Shown: positions 17,647 to 26,124, counted from the stretch's first letter. The stretch is 64,000 bases of DNA from Bacteroidales bacterium (GCA_012729225.1 JAAYDO010000191.1:27629-91628), one strand, 5' to 3'. A program made the numbers and translations. The notes: a model not told the origin generated them from the letters alone.

Positions 17647-19467
17647 ATGAAAAACAACGATTGGCAAGGCATTTATAGCCGCATCAACAGTCACTTCGAC
17701 AGTCATGAGCCAGCTCCTGTGATAGGTGTCACAGGCAACTACGACAAGGAGACCTGCACCTTGGCAGAAGGCTATTACCAGTCGGTGTTGCAGGCAGGAG
17801 GCATCCCTTTCATTATTCCTCCATTTTCAGACACAGACAAGTTGGGCGCATTGCTCGACCGCTTGGATGGCATCATCTTCAGTGGAGGTGGCGACATCAA
17901 CCCCTTGCTGCTTGGTGAAGAACCCATCAAGGAATTGCATGGCATCACACCTCAGCGCGACCGCCAGGAACTTCTGTTGGCACGCATGGCTTATGACCGC
18001 CAAATCCCCATGTTAGGTATTTGCAAGGGCATACAGACCATCAATGCAGCCTTGGGAGGCACTCTCTATCAAGATATTCACAGTCAGATGGACGGTGTGC
18101 GTATCAAGCACAGTCAAGATCAAGACCGTCGTTATCCATCACATGTAGTCAGCATCAGCGAGGATTCCATTCTCTCCTCTCTTTTTGGCGAAAGCCTGGA
18201 GGTGAACTCCTTCCACCATCAAGCCTGCAAAGAGGCCGCTCCCTGTTTGCGGGTAACAGCCATGAGCAGTGATGGCGTGATAGAGGCTGTGGAAAGCAAC
18301 GAATACAAGTCCATCATGGGTGTGCAATGGCATCCCGAGACTTTCATACTGAGAGGAAGCACAGAGATGTTGCCCATCTTTCAGTGGCTTGTGGGAGAAA
18401 GTGCGGAATTCAAGTCGGCGAAGAACCTTCATGCACAGATGATCACGCTCGACAGCCATTGTGATACTCCTATGTTTTTCTCTCAAAAGATAGACTTTGC
18501 CACACGTGATCCTAAAATCCTTGTGGATCTCCACAAGATGACAGAAGGACACCTTGACGCAACCATCATGGTGGCTTATCTACAGCAGAAGGGAAGAGAC
18601 GATGTATCACTACTGAAGGCCACCGAAAAGGCGAACCATCTGCTCACCCAGATAGAGGAAATGGTGGCTCAAAACAGCGATGCAGTAGGCATTGCCTATA
18701 CTCCCGAAGACCTCTGGACACTGAAGAGCCAAGGCAGGAAGTCCATCATGATGGGTATAGAGAATGGCTATGCCATAGGAAAGGACATCAAGAATGTGGA
18801 GGCTTTTCGCAAGAGAGGTGTCGTTTACATGACCCTTTGCCACAATGGTGACAACGATATATGTGACTCAGCCAAAGGCAATCAGGAGCATGGAGGAGTG
18901 AGCGAATTTGGTGCAAAGGTGATAGAAGAAATGAATCGAGTAGGCATGATGGTAGATATGAGCCATGCAGGCGAAGAGAGTTTCTACGATGCAATTCAAA
19001 TCAGCAAGACGCCTATCGTGTGCAGCCACTCGTCAGCAAGATTGCTTTGTGACCATCCGCGCAATCTTACGGATGACCAAATGCGTGCTCTCGCACAGGC
19101 AGGAGGTGTGGCTCAGGTCACGCTCTATCATGGTTTTCTGGTGAAGGATTCCATTGACTACAATCCTCAGAATGTGTGGAGATCCTTCGATACTCGAGCA
19201 GATGGGATAACTGAGGCAACCATTCTCGATGCTGTCAGCCACCTCAACCACATGATTGATGTGATGGGAATTGAACATGTAGGTATAGGCACTGATTTTG
19301 ATGGAGATGGAGGAATCAGAGGCTGTGCTTCAGCCAGCGAACTCATCAACTTCACTCGACAACTCCTGCGCAAACGCTATACCAACCAGCATATTCGCAT
19401 GATTTGGGGCGAAAACTTCCTGAGAGTGATGAAGCAAGTGCAGAACTATCAGGCTGGAAGGAGATAG
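17647..19467 (+). CDS. Fusion of a C26 (gamma-glutamyl hydrolase/PuuD-like) amidase and an M19 membrane-type dipeptidase
   Basis: The protein of 606 residues has two enzymes in one chain. Residues 1-250 are a class I glutamine-amidotransferase-like domain of the PuuD/C26 type, with the nucleophile elbow GICKGIQ (Cys near 126), SGGGDINP near 78, and the catalytic His-Glu in VQWHPETF near 228. Residues 265-606 are a renal-dipeptidase (M19) domain: the zinc-binding HCD motif in LDSHCDTPMF near 270, a later SHSSAR, and GIGTDFDGDGG near 540. Both active sites look complete. C26 enzymes cleave gamma-glutamyl bonds and M19 enzymes cleave dipeptides, so the fusion could degrade gamma-glutamyl peptides such as glutathione stepwise; this is inference. 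No signal peptide is visible. ATG 17647 follows the leuS terminator; an earlier start would lie inside leuS. Confidence 0.88.
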   Translation: MKNNDWQGIYSRINSHFDSHEPAPVIGVTGNYDKETCTLAEGYYQSVLQAGGIPFIIPPFSDTDKLGALLDRLDGIIFSGGGDINPLLLGEEPIKELHGITPQRDRQELLLARMAYDRQIPMLGICKGIQTINAALGGTLYQDIHSQMDGVRIKHSQDQDRRYPSHVVSISEDSILSSLFGESLEVNSFHHQACKEAAPCLRVTAMSSDGVIEAVESNEYKSIMGVQWHPETFILRGSTEMLPIFQWLVGESAEFKSAKNLHAQMITLDSHCDTPMFFSQKIDFATRDPKILVDLHKMTEGHLDATIMVAYLQQKGRDDVSLLKATEKANHLLTQIEEMVAQNSDAVGIAYTPEDLWTLKSQGRKSIMMGIENGYAIGKDIKNVEAFRKRGVVYMTLCHNGDNDICDSAKGNQEHGGVSEFGAKVIEEMNRVGMMVDMSHAGEESFYDAIQISKTPIVCSHSSARLLCDHPRNLTDDQMRALAQAGGVAQVTLYHGFLVKDSIDYNPQNVWRSFDTRADGITEATILDAVSHLNHMIDVMGIEHVGIGTDFDGDGGIRGCASASELINFTRQLLRKRYTNQHIRMIWGENFLRVMKQVQNYQAGRR

Positions 19468-20033
19468 AACTGTTCTCTGGCCATCAAAGTCTCTACCATC
19501 TTCTGTTTTGTACTCTATACTGTTGGGGATGGTAAAGAGAAGGTGCTCTGAAAAGAAAGAAGACGGTGGAGCAATCCCCCTCATTTGACATGTTGCTTGA
19601 TTGAAGCTTTCTTCATGCTCCAACGCACCATTGTTCAATGGTCAACGAACAATGCTTCAAGTGCCAATGAACAATGGTGCGATGCCTCATGAACCATGCG
19701 TGCGTTTTTCCCTTATAATTGTCAATCTCTTTATTGCCCATAAATCTTTGTATATAAAGAAGATATGAAGATTTTTGTGGATAAGGATGATGACATCCAC
19801 TTTCTTGGAAGAATGGTCCAACGAAAAAATCTGCCACTGTCTCCTTGTCCTTCTTCCACCGCAGATAAAATCCTATTAATGATGCCATGATTTTTGATGG
19901 AAAAAGAGAGGAAAGCACATGGTGTAAAAGAGGATGTGTAAGAAAAGTGACATGACATAGGTGTTCAATCATGCGGAAGGTGTCATGGTTTGGTTCCTTT
20001 TCCTTTCCTTTATGGTGAAATTCCTTTAATTTA
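19468..20033. other. Non-coding region between the peptidase fusion and the HIT gene
   Basis: This region of about 570 bp holds dispersed repeat family 2 copy 1 (19571-19707) and otherwise AT-rich DNA with no convincing open frame. A -7-like sequence is not seen until the HIT promoter at 20034. Confidence 0.45.
19571..19707 (-). repeat. Dispersed repeat family 2, copy 1 (long form with hairpin)
   Basis: Read on the minus strand, the element matches copy 2 at 46990-47097 over its whole length: GCACGCATGGTTCATG at one end, CGCACCATTGTTCAT and GGCACTTGAAGCATTG in the middle, and a CATGTCAAATG block at the other. Copy 1 has about 23 extra bases that complete an 18-bp inverted repeat (19624-19641 with 19664-19681, 17 of 18 matching), able to form a long stem-loop. 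Confidence 0.85.
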
Positions 20034-20065
20034 TTTGTGTGTGTCAAGTTTTTTCCCGAACTTTG
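20034..20065 (+). promoter_or_regulatory. Promoter of the HIT gene
   Basis: TTTG at 20034-20037 and GAACTTTG at 20058-20065 are 20 bases apart. Only the first base of the -7 element departs from TAnnTTTG. The leader to the ATG at 20199 is about 125 bases. Confidence 0.7.
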
Positions 20066-20198
20066 CAACGCAGTTGTGCATGTTGCTGAACGGTATGGTG
20101 CTTGTTGTTCTGAATACATCTAAGTTGCTAAAAGTCAGTTTGAAGCATCAACGCATTACATTTTAATTCAATCAGCAATAGCATAATATTTACACGGT

Positions 20199-20594
20199 AT
20201 GAGTCTGTTCACTAAGATTGCTGAAGGTGAGATTCCTTCTTATAAATGTGCTGAGAACGATGAGTTCTATGCTTTTCTCGACATCAATCCGCTCGTGAAA
20301 GGTCACACTTTGGTCATTCCACGCCGTGAGGTGGACTATATCTTCGATATGGAGGATGATGAGTTGGCACGTTTTGAGGTGTTTGCCAAGAAGGTGGCTG
20401 TGGCAATCAAGAAGGCGTTCCCTTGCAAGAAGGTGGGAGAGGCTGTGTTGGGTCTTGAAGTGCCCCATGCTCATATCCACCTCATTCCTATGCAGGGTGA
20501 GAAAGACATGAACTTTGCCAATGAGAAGTTGAGCCTTCCCTCAGAGGAAATGCAGGCTATCGCTGACAAGATTTATCAGGAGTTCTCAAAATAA
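20199..20594 (+). CDS. HIT family nucleotide-binding hydrolase
   Basis: The protein of 131 residues carries the histidine-triad signature VPHAHIHLIP near residue 87 and the N-terminal block FTKIAEGEIPSYKCAEN typical of the Hint branch. Such enzymes hydrolyse nucleoside phosphoramidates or AMP esters; the natural substrate in bacteria is not settled. The length is standard and the protein is cytoplasmic. In many Bacteroidetes this gene follows greA; here the two are 11 kb apart. The next gene, a thioesterase, starts 69 bases downstream on the same strand and may be co-transcribed. Confidence 0.92.
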   Translation: MSLFTKIAEGEIPSYKCAENDEFYAFLDINPLVKGHTLVIPRREVDYIFDMEDDELARFEVFAKKVAVAIKKAFPCKKVGEAVLGLEVPHAHIHLIPMQGEKDMNFANEKLSLPSEEMQAIADKIYQEFSK

Positions 20595-20663
20595 GACATT
20601 GCAAGGCTAAGGAATCAAGGTGTTGCAAACTGTCGAGACACTTGGCTTTTATTTCTATTCCAG

Positions 20664-21095
20664 ATGCTAACACAACAAGAATGCGATTTTCTTCATACTC
20701 GCATGAAGGGAACTATTATTGAGGCTTTGGGCATGCGATTCCTCCCTTCGGATGATGAATATGCCATAGCCGAAATGCCCATATCTCCTTCCACACGCCA
20801 ATATCTTGGTGTGTTGCATGGAGGGGCATCTCTCACTTTGGCTGAGACCATTGCTGGTGTGGGGTCTCTACACCTGACCCAATATGATGAAAGTCTTGCA
20901 GTGTGTGGCACAGAGGTGAATGCCAGTCATGTGGCTATGTCGGCCACAGAGGGCAAGGTCTTTGGTAAAGCCAAACTGATCTATGCAGGCAAGAGCACTC
21001 ATGTGTGGAATGTGGATATAGTGGGTGAGGATGGCACAATTATCTCTGCCGAACGGGTTACCAATCGTATCATTAAACGACAACCATCCAAATAG
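20664..21095 (+). CDS. Hotdog-fold thioesterase (PaaI/MenI-like)
   Basis: The protein of 143 residues has the hotdog thioesterase signature YLGVLHGGASLTLAETIAG near residue 48 and the strand CGTEVNASHVAM. Relatives hydrolyse acyl-CoA thioesters such as 1,4-dihydroxy-2-naphthoyl-CoA in menaquinone synthesis or phenylacetyl-CoA intermediates. The Glu in LAETIAG sits at the place of the catalytic acid. There are no men genes in the window, so the substrate cannot be fixed from context. It is 69 bases after the HIT gene and 11 bases before a lipoprotein gene on the same strand. Confidence 0.85.
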   Translation: MLTQQECDFLHTRMKGTIIEALGMRFLPSDDEYAIAEMPISPSTRQYLGVLHGGASLTLAETIAGVGSLHLTQYDESLAVCGTEVNASHVAMSATEGKVFGKAKLIYAGKSTHVWNVDIVGEDGTIISAERVTNRIIKRQPSK

Positions 21096-21106
21096 ATTTA
21101 TTTTCC

Positions 21107-21535
21107 GTGAAGCGTTTTCTGCAAATACTCCTTTTTGTTCTGGCGAGCATTCTTGTTTTGTCTTGCCAGAGGGAACAGACTGCTACGCTGGAGCAACTGT
21201 CGTACCAGTCTCATGAGCATAGAAGGCCGGATGATGGTAGTCTCTTGAGCCTGGATGCTGAGAACCGATTTCGTGAGGGGCTTATCTCTGAAGGTCCTTC
21301 TTTAAGCCATACTGTTTTAGGTTCGGAAAAGTCTGTAGAGGCGGATGCTGGTGGTGAGACAGAGACTCCTGCTTCACATGATGGTTCTGGCAGTAGGGCT
21401 TTTTCGGGATACTGTACATCTCATTCTTTTCTTCACTTTGTTTTTGGCGGTTTCGTACAGCGAACGACTGTGCCTATCCGCTCTTTTGTCTCGCATGTAA
21501 GTCTCTTTTATATGCTGAGGCACATCATTCGTTAG
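21107..21535 (+). CDS. Putative small lipoprotein of unknown function
   Basis: The frame encodes 142 residues from a GTG start. It opens with a textbook lipoprotein signal (MKRFLQILLFVLASILVLSC) whose lipobox LVLSC would place the lipidated Cys at residue 20. The rest is rich in Ser, Glu and Gly and shows no family I recognise. It starts 11 bases after the thioesterase stop. The clear signal sequence is the main support; the downstream part could be a degraded or fast-changing protein. Confidence 0.55.
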   Translation: MKRFLQILLFVLASILVLSCQREQTATLEQLSYQSHEHRRPDDGSLLSLDAENRFREGLISEGPSLSHTVLGSEKSVEADAGGETETPASHDGSGSRAFSGYCTSHSFLHFVFGGFVQRTTVPIRSFVSHVSLFYMLRHIIR

Positions 21536-21687
21536 GTTTATATTATTTGTTTGTTGCGAGAAGGCTCTGTCGATCTTTCTTGCATGGTTATCATTATCAG
21601 GTTCATTCCTATGTTATATGAATTTTGGTCGCATATACAATACGAATGGTATGCGATGATTCATCATCAAATAATATTCAACTAAAA

Positions 21688-22107
21688 ATGGCAAATTTTA
21701 ATAATATGGAGATTGCGTCAGCAGTTGCTGCCCATTCTCAAATCAGTATAAAAAAGAGTTTCTTTGGCTTGTTTACAAAGGTTTATTACAAGCCAACCCT
21801 TTCATTGGTCAATTGCATTCGCGATTATTATACAGCGGCAACAGGCCATGCTTTACAACAGTTCCTTCTTGATTTTCAGGAAAATCCATCATGTGTTGAG
21901 CATAGGGTGCTCAAGATGGAACCAGACCCTAATGGCAATTATTGTTTGGAAATGTGTGTGGCGAAAGATGGGAGTTTTATCGCAATTCAGTTGTTTCGCT
22001 ATTCAATGCTGTCTTATAATGCTGTGTGTGATATTAAAATCTTTGAGGGACATCATGCTGCTCTGCTGAAGCAGGTGTTGGTTTCAGATCATCATGAATC
22101 TTTATAA
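21688..22107 (+). CDS. Hypothetical protein
   Basis: The frame encodes 139 residues beginning MANFNNMEIASAVAAHSQIS; the frame is open a little further upstream but this ATG is best placed. The sequence looks like a folded cytoplasmic domain (alternating hydrophobic and polar residues, VEHRVLKMEPDPNGNYCLEMCVA, SFIAIQLFRYSML). I recognise no family. It overlaps or abuts the next small membrane-protein gene, suggesting a two-gene unit that leads into nhaD. Confidence 0.6.
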   Translation: MANFNNMEIASAVAAHSQISIKKSFFGLFTKVYYKPTLSLVNCIRDYYTAATGHALQQFLLDFQENPSCVEHRVLKMEPDPNGNYCLEMCVAKDGSFIAIQLFRYSMLSYNAVCDIKIFEGHHAALLKQVLVSDHHESL

Positions 22108-22117
22108 TTCTTTTAAT

Positions 22118-22336
22118 ATGGAGTCAATGAAAAAGATAAATGGCAAAAAGAGATTTTGGATAGGTCTTGTGCTCTTTTCATTCGGGCTTGTATTTATGTT
22201 TTTGCCCCAATTGCTTCATGTGGAGGAATATCACATGGCCAGTCATGCTATTATTGTATTTGGCGCATTGTGTGTGTTGTTTGGCTTTAAGTATCTTCTC
22301 CCAAATAGAAAGGGAAGAAAAGAAGAAAGTGTTTAA
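22118..22336 (+). CDS. Small two-helix membrane protein
   Basis: The frame encodes 72 residues from ATG 22118 (MESMKK); a start at 22094 would overlap the previous gene by 14 bases. Two hydrophobic segments are visible (FWIGLVLFSFGLVFMFLPQL and a second at AIIVFGALCVLFGFKYLL), followed by a basic tail. It lies 15 bases before nhaD and is probably co-transcribed. The function is unknown. Confidence 0.6.
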   Translation: MESMKKINGKKRFWIGLVLFSFGLVFMFLPQLLHVEEYHMASHAIIVFGALCVLFGFKYLLPNRKGRKEESV

Positions 22337-22351
22337 TTTAAATAAAAGGGA

Positions 22352-23683
22352 ATGACAACAATTATTATTATCATTTTTGTGCTCGGCTATCTGTGTATAG
22401 TGATGGAGAGTTTTACAAAGGTGAGCAAGTCTGCTATAGCCTTGTTTATGGGTGTGGCATGTTGGGCTGTTTATATGATGGCTCATCCAGGTCTTTCGGC
22501 AGAAGAGGTGTTTCTTCCTCATGTGGGAGAGACTTGTGAAACGATTCTGTTTTTGATGGGAGCAATGACCATTGTGGAGGTAGTGGACTCTAATGGTGGC
22601 TTTGGGTTTGTGACAAAATATCTGCGGACAACTAAGGCGCGTGTGTTGCTATGGGAAATCGTTTTGATTACCTTTGTCTTATCTGCTTTGCTTGATAACA
22701 TGACCACAAGTATTGTGATGGCAATGGTGCTGAGAAAACTTGTGAAGGAAAGAAATCAACGACTTCTCTATGCAGGTATGATTGTCTTGGCGGCCAATTC
22801 GGGCGGTGCTTTTTCGCCTATTGGTGATGTAACCACAATTATGCTTTGGATTAGAGGTTGTATTTCTTCCAGTGGTATCATTGGTAATATGTTCCTACCT
22901 TCAGTCGTTAGTGTGGCTATACCTGCCATCTTTGTTTCGTTTTGGCTTAAGGGAGATGTTGAGACTTCTGATGAAGGTGTATTGGAAGATGAGAGTGACG
23001 AGCCTCTTATGGAACAGAACGCTTTCTCTCGGAGAGGTAAGATTGTCATATTTCTCATTGGTGTGGTGGGCTTGACATTGGTTCCTCTTTTCCGTACATT
23101 GACAGGGCTTCCTCCTTTCGCGGGAATTCTGGGTATATTGAGTATTCTTTGGATTGTCACTGAGTTGATGATTCGTCGGAATAAACGTCTTCTTTCCTTA
23201 GAGAAGAGGGTTAGAGTTGCAGGCATTCTTAAAAAGATAGATATGTCTACTATTTTGTTCTTCCTCGGTATTCTGTTTGCGGTGGGAGCACTTAGAGAGA
23301 CAGGAACTCTTGGCAATTTGGGCGTGTGGCTGAATAGTACCTTCAAGGGAGATGTGTATGCTGTCAATGGTATTATAGGTGTTCTTTCTTCTGTAGTGGA
23401 CAATGTGCCTTTGGTGGCAAGTGCTATGGGTATGTATAACATAGAACCAGCAACTGCGACAGGATTTATGCAAAGTTTTACACAAGATGGTGATTTCTGG
23501 AATCTTTTGGCTTATTGTGCTGGTACAGGTGGAAGTATTCTTATTATAGGCTCAGCTGCAGGTGTTGTGATTATGGGGTTGGAACGTATGAGTTTTGGAT
23601 GGTACTTCCGCAAGTTCTCTTGGTTGGCTCTTGTGGGGTATTTAGCAGGAATGGCCACTTATTGGTTGCAAGGATTGTTGTAA
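22352..23683 (+). CDS. nhaD: NhaD-type Na+/H+ antiporter
   Basis: The protein of 443 residues is a polytopic inner-membrane transporter of the NhaD/ion transporter superfamily, exchanging Na+ (or Li+) for H+. The NhaD hallmarks are present: LDNMTTSIVMAMVLRK near residue 115 and AANSGGAFSPIGDVTTIMLW near residue 149, plus a second half with VDNVPLVASAMGMY near 350 and GTGGSILIIGSAAG near 392. These two re-entrant-like repeats carry the acidic and polar residues that bind the ion. About 11-12 membrane helices can be counted. The linker at residues 206-230 is strongly acidic. A terminator follows at 23727. Confidence 0.93.
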   Translation: MTTIIIIIFVLGYLCIVMESFTKVSKSAIALFMGVACWAVYMMAHPGLSAEEVFLPHVGETCETILFLMGAMTIVEVVDSNGGFGFVTKYLRTTKARVLLWEIVLITFVLSALLDNMTTSIVMAMVLRKLVKERNQRLLYAGMIVLAANSGGAFSPIGDVTTIMLWIRGCISSSGIIGNMFLPSVVSVAIPAIFVSFWLKGDVETSDEGVLEDESDEPLMEQNAFSRRGKIVIFLIGVVGLTLVPLFRTLTGLPPFAGILGILSILWIVTELMIRRNKRLLSLEKRVRVAGILKKIDMSTILFFLGILFAVGALRETGTLGNLGVWLNSTFKGDVYAVNGIIGVLSSVVDNVPLVASAMGMYNIEPATATGFMQSFTQDGDFWNLLAYCAGTGGSILIIGSAAGVVIMGLERMSFGWYFRKFSWLALVGYLAGMATYWLQGLL

Positions 23684-23726
23684 ATGCTCTATAAGAGGCT
23701 GTGATTTATTGGCCTTCATGAGAATA

Positions 23727-23762
23727 AAAAAGGGGCATCTCTATTCGAGATGCCCCTTTTTT
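23727..23762. terminator. Bidirectional terminator between nhaD and the anti-sigma gene
   Basis: AAAAAGGGGCATCTC at 23727-23741 pairs with its complement at 23747-23761 around a 5-base loop. It has A residues before and T residues after the stem, so it can act for both convergent transcripts. Confidence 0.88.
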
Positions 23763-23933
23763 CGTGCATGAACACGAAAGTTGGTTTTTTAAGAGAATTG
23801 GGCCTTTGTCCCAATATTTGCCTTCAGAAGTCTCTGTTGGCATGAAGGTGGTGGGCTTCACAGCTTCACCTTCAAGGTTTTCTTGTTTAGTTAAGCATTA
23901 ATTGTATATTATAAGTAAAAGCAAAAGTCTTTT

Positions 23934-24452
23934 CTACTGGATTTCTTCCTTTGTGGCAACATTGAGAATGGAGTCATTGATAGCCTTTGTTTCGGCTTGG
24001 CTCACATCTTTCACGCGTATGGCTTGATGGACGTCGCCTGACTTGATGTAGGGATCAACAGCCACGGCATTTGCGTTGTCTTCAGTGGTTTGTTCTCCAA
24101 TGGCATGCTCGGCAGCACGTCCAATGGTGAGTGCCATGGCTACCACCGCAGCTGCTTTGAAGAATGGACCGATGTGGCGTGCTCTCATCTTGATGATGCG
24201 GGTAGAAGGTGTTGCGTTCTTCTTTGCCTCAGACTCCATGACTTCAATCTTTGCCATTATGCGCTGGTCGAAATCCTCACCCAACTGCTCTTCCTTTGCA
24301 GAAATCTCGTATGTGAAGAGGTCTGCATACTGAGCCAGATGTCCAGGTACATCTTCTTGAGAGAAGAACGAGCGTAGGATTTGCTCCTCCTGCAACGTGG
24401 TGCGGCAGTCGAAGTAACTTTCCAGTAATTGTTCTATGTACTTGTAATCCAT
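23934..24452 (-). CDS. Probable anti-sigma factor, single membrane span
   Basis: The protein of 172 residues has a cytoplasmic N-terminal half beginning MDYKYIEQLLESYFDCRTTL with an anti-sigma-like pattern (helix, then LQEEQILRSFF). A single hydrophobic span lies near residues 98-112 (FFKAAAVVAMALTIG), followed by an extracytoplasmic tail. It follows the ECF sigma gene by 74 bases on the same strand, the standard sigma/anti-sigma arrangement. No zinc-binding HxxxCxxC motif of the ZAS type is present, so it belongs to another anti-sigma class if the assignment is right. The function is inferred from position and topology. Confidence 0.65.
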   Translation of the reverse strand: MDYKYIEQLLESYFDCRTTLQEEQILRSFFSQEDVPGHLAQYADLFTYEISAKEEQLGEDFDQRIMAKIEVMESEAKKNATPSTRIIKMRARHIGPFFKAAAVVAMALTIGRAAEHAIGEQTTEDNANAVAVDPYIKSGDVHQAIRVKDVSQAETKAINDSILNVATKEEIQ

Positions 24453-24526
24453 TTGAGTGATTTTGAGGTTTTGAAAGCCTGTTTCAGTGTGCTCTCTATA
24501 TAAATGACGGATGAGAAGAGGAAAAG

Positions 24527-25072
24527 TTACAGGAAAAAAGATTTTTTTTTCAGGATTTTTTCTCTCATCATGTTTCGAGCACGGAAGAGTGTTACTTTTA
24601 CATCTGATTCTGAAATGCTTAACAGCTCGGAAATCTCTTTATAATTCTTTCCTTCTATATCTCTTAATTGTATGATGGTGCGTTGTTTTTCGGGTAAATC
24701 ATTGATGATGTCTGCCACAAAGTGATGCGTTTCCTCTCTGATGAGGCTACTGTCGGCTTCACTTCCTTCTTCCGCCTTCATGGGAAAGAATGGCACTTGT
24801 GTTGAACTCTCATCTGGGTCATGGTGTGGTTCTTCATCCAGCGAAAGGGTTTGATTGCTTTTCTTCTCCTTTCTGTCAAGAGCCAAATTGCGTGCGGAAG
24901 TGAGGGCGAACGCTTCAAGATTCTGCACGTTCTCCAGTTCGTCACGTTTCTCCCACAATTTGATGAGGGTGTCTTGCACGATGTCTTCAGCCTCTTCCCT
25001 GTTGAGGACGATGCGTAAGGCTGTTCTGAAGATGATATTCTTCAGTGGAAGTATATCGTGCTTGAAATCCAT
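24527..25072 (-). CDS. ECF-type RNA polymerase sigma factor
   Basis: The protein of 181 residues has sigma region 2 (LNREEAEDIVQDTLIKLWEK near residue 23, then FALTSARNLALDRKEKK) and region 4 (LPEKQRTIIQLRDIEGKNY, then EISELLSISESDVKVTLFRAR). Region 3 is missing, as expected for ECF sigma factors. An acidic linker of about 50 residues joins the two regions. The gene starts 6 bases after the argB stop and precedes the anti-sigma gene, so all three form one minus-strand operon. Its target genes cannot be seen here. Confidence 0.93.
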   Translation of the reverse strand: MDFKHDILPLKNIIFRTALRIVLNREEAEDIVQDTLIKLWEKRDELENVQNLEAFALTSARNLALDRKEKKSNQTLSLDEEPHHDPDESSTQVPFFPMKAEEGSEADSSLIREETHHFVADIINDLPEKQRTIIQLRDIEGKNYKEISELLSISESDVKVTLFRARNMMREKILKKKSFFL

Positions 25073-25078
25073 AGAACT

Positions 25079-25873
25079 CTATCGAATGATTGTGCCTTTT
25101 GTTCCGTCGATGGCGTCTGCTTTGGTGATAATGACTTGTTTTACACCTGCTTTCACGGCTTCCAGCGCATTTTCTATCTTCGGAATCATTCCACCGCTCA
25201 CAGTTCCATCTGCTTTCAACTGATTGAAATTCTCTGCATTGATGAGTGGAATGACAGATGCTTCATCTTCTGGATTTGCTAACACACCTGCGTGTTCGAA
25301 ACTGTAGATCAGTGTTACATCGAAATGGGATGCCAGTGCCTTGGCTGTTTCTCCTGCAATGGTATCAGCATTGGTGTTGAGTAGGTGTCCCTCTCCATCA
25401 TGTGTGATTGGTGCCATGACGGGCACGACTCCTTCGCTGATAAGAGTTGAAAGTAGGTGGCCGTTGCACGAATCTACATCTCCTACAAAACCGAAGTCCA
25501 CCATCTGCTCTGTTCCATCTTCCATCTTCACTTTTTTCAATGGGCGTTTGTGGGAACGCATGGTGTTCATGTCTGCACCTGTAAGTCCTAAAGCGTTGAT
25601 GCCGTTGGCTTGAAGGCGAGCCACGATATTCTTATTGACGAGTCCGCCATATACCATGGTCACTACTTGGAGCATTTCTGCGTCCGTCACCCTTCTTCCT
25701 CCAATCATTGTGCTTTCTATGCCCATTTTTGCAGCAATGGCTGTAGCGGAGCGTCCTCCACCATGTACAAGCACTTTGCCACCTTCAATGGAGGAAAAGT
25801 CATGTAACAAGCGCTGAAGGCTTTCTTCGTCCTCTACGATTTTGCCACCTACTTTCACAACTGTCAGTTTCAT
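25079..25873 (-). CDS. argB: Acetylglutamate kinase
   Basis: The enzyme of 264 residues phosphorylates N-acetylglutamate in arginine synthesis. Amino-acid-kinase motifs are visible: VVKVGGKIVED at the N terminus, VLVHGGGRSATAIAAKMGI near residue 35, NINADTIAGE-like NTNADTIAGETAKAL near 166, and the ATP-site Lys in GGMIPKIENALEAVKAG near 223. The glycine-rich loop after GGK is normal. There are no other arginine genes in the window. It is the first gene of an operon with an ECF sigma factor and a probable anti-sigma protein. A -7 element TAACTTTG lies upstream on the minus strand at 25960-25967. Confidence 0.96.
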   Translation of the reverse strand: MKLTVVKVGGKIVEDEESLQRLLHDFSSIEGGKVLVHGGGRSATAIAAKMGIESTMIGGRRVTDAEMLQVVTMVYGGLVNKNIVARLQANGINALGLTGADMNTMRSHKRPLKKVKMEDGTEQMVDFGFVGDVDSCNGHLLSTLISEGVVPVMAPITHDGEGHLLNTNADTIAGETAKALASHFDVTLIYSFEHAGVLANPEDEASVIPLINAENFNQLKADGTVSGGMIPKIENALEAVKAGVKQVIITKADAIDGTKGTIIR

Positions 25874-25959
25874 ATCTTGCCTTGTTTTAGTTATATATCA
25901 AAATCCTTCCTTAGACGATTCACAAATCCTTGGTATTGTTGTGAATCCTATTTTTTTTA

Positions 25960-25967
25960 CAAAGTTA
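25960..25967 (-). promoter_or_regulatory. Promoter -7 element of the argB-sigma operon
   Basis: CAAAGTTA on the plus strand reads TAACTTTG on the minus strand, 86 bases before the argB start. The -33 region is AT-rich but has no clear TTTG at the standard spacing. Confidence 0.6.
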
Positions 25968-26041
25968 CGATTTTCTCATCTTTTAATCATAAAATGCCAG
26001 AAGTTTTTCTCTTTCTGCATGTTAAATGATTTGAACGGACA

Positions 26042-26083
26042 AATGAAAAAATGGGGACAACTTCGTGTGGAAGAGTCCCCATT
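26042..26083 (-). terminator. Rho-independent terminator of ddh
   Basis: On the minus strand ATGGGGAC (26075-26082) pairs with GTCCCCAT (26051-26058), and a T tract (26046-26050) follows. It lies about 45 bases after the ddh stop codon. Confidence 0.8.
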
Positions 26084-26124
26084 CTACAATATATAATTAA
26101 TGTGTCTGATTCCTTGTGGAGCAA

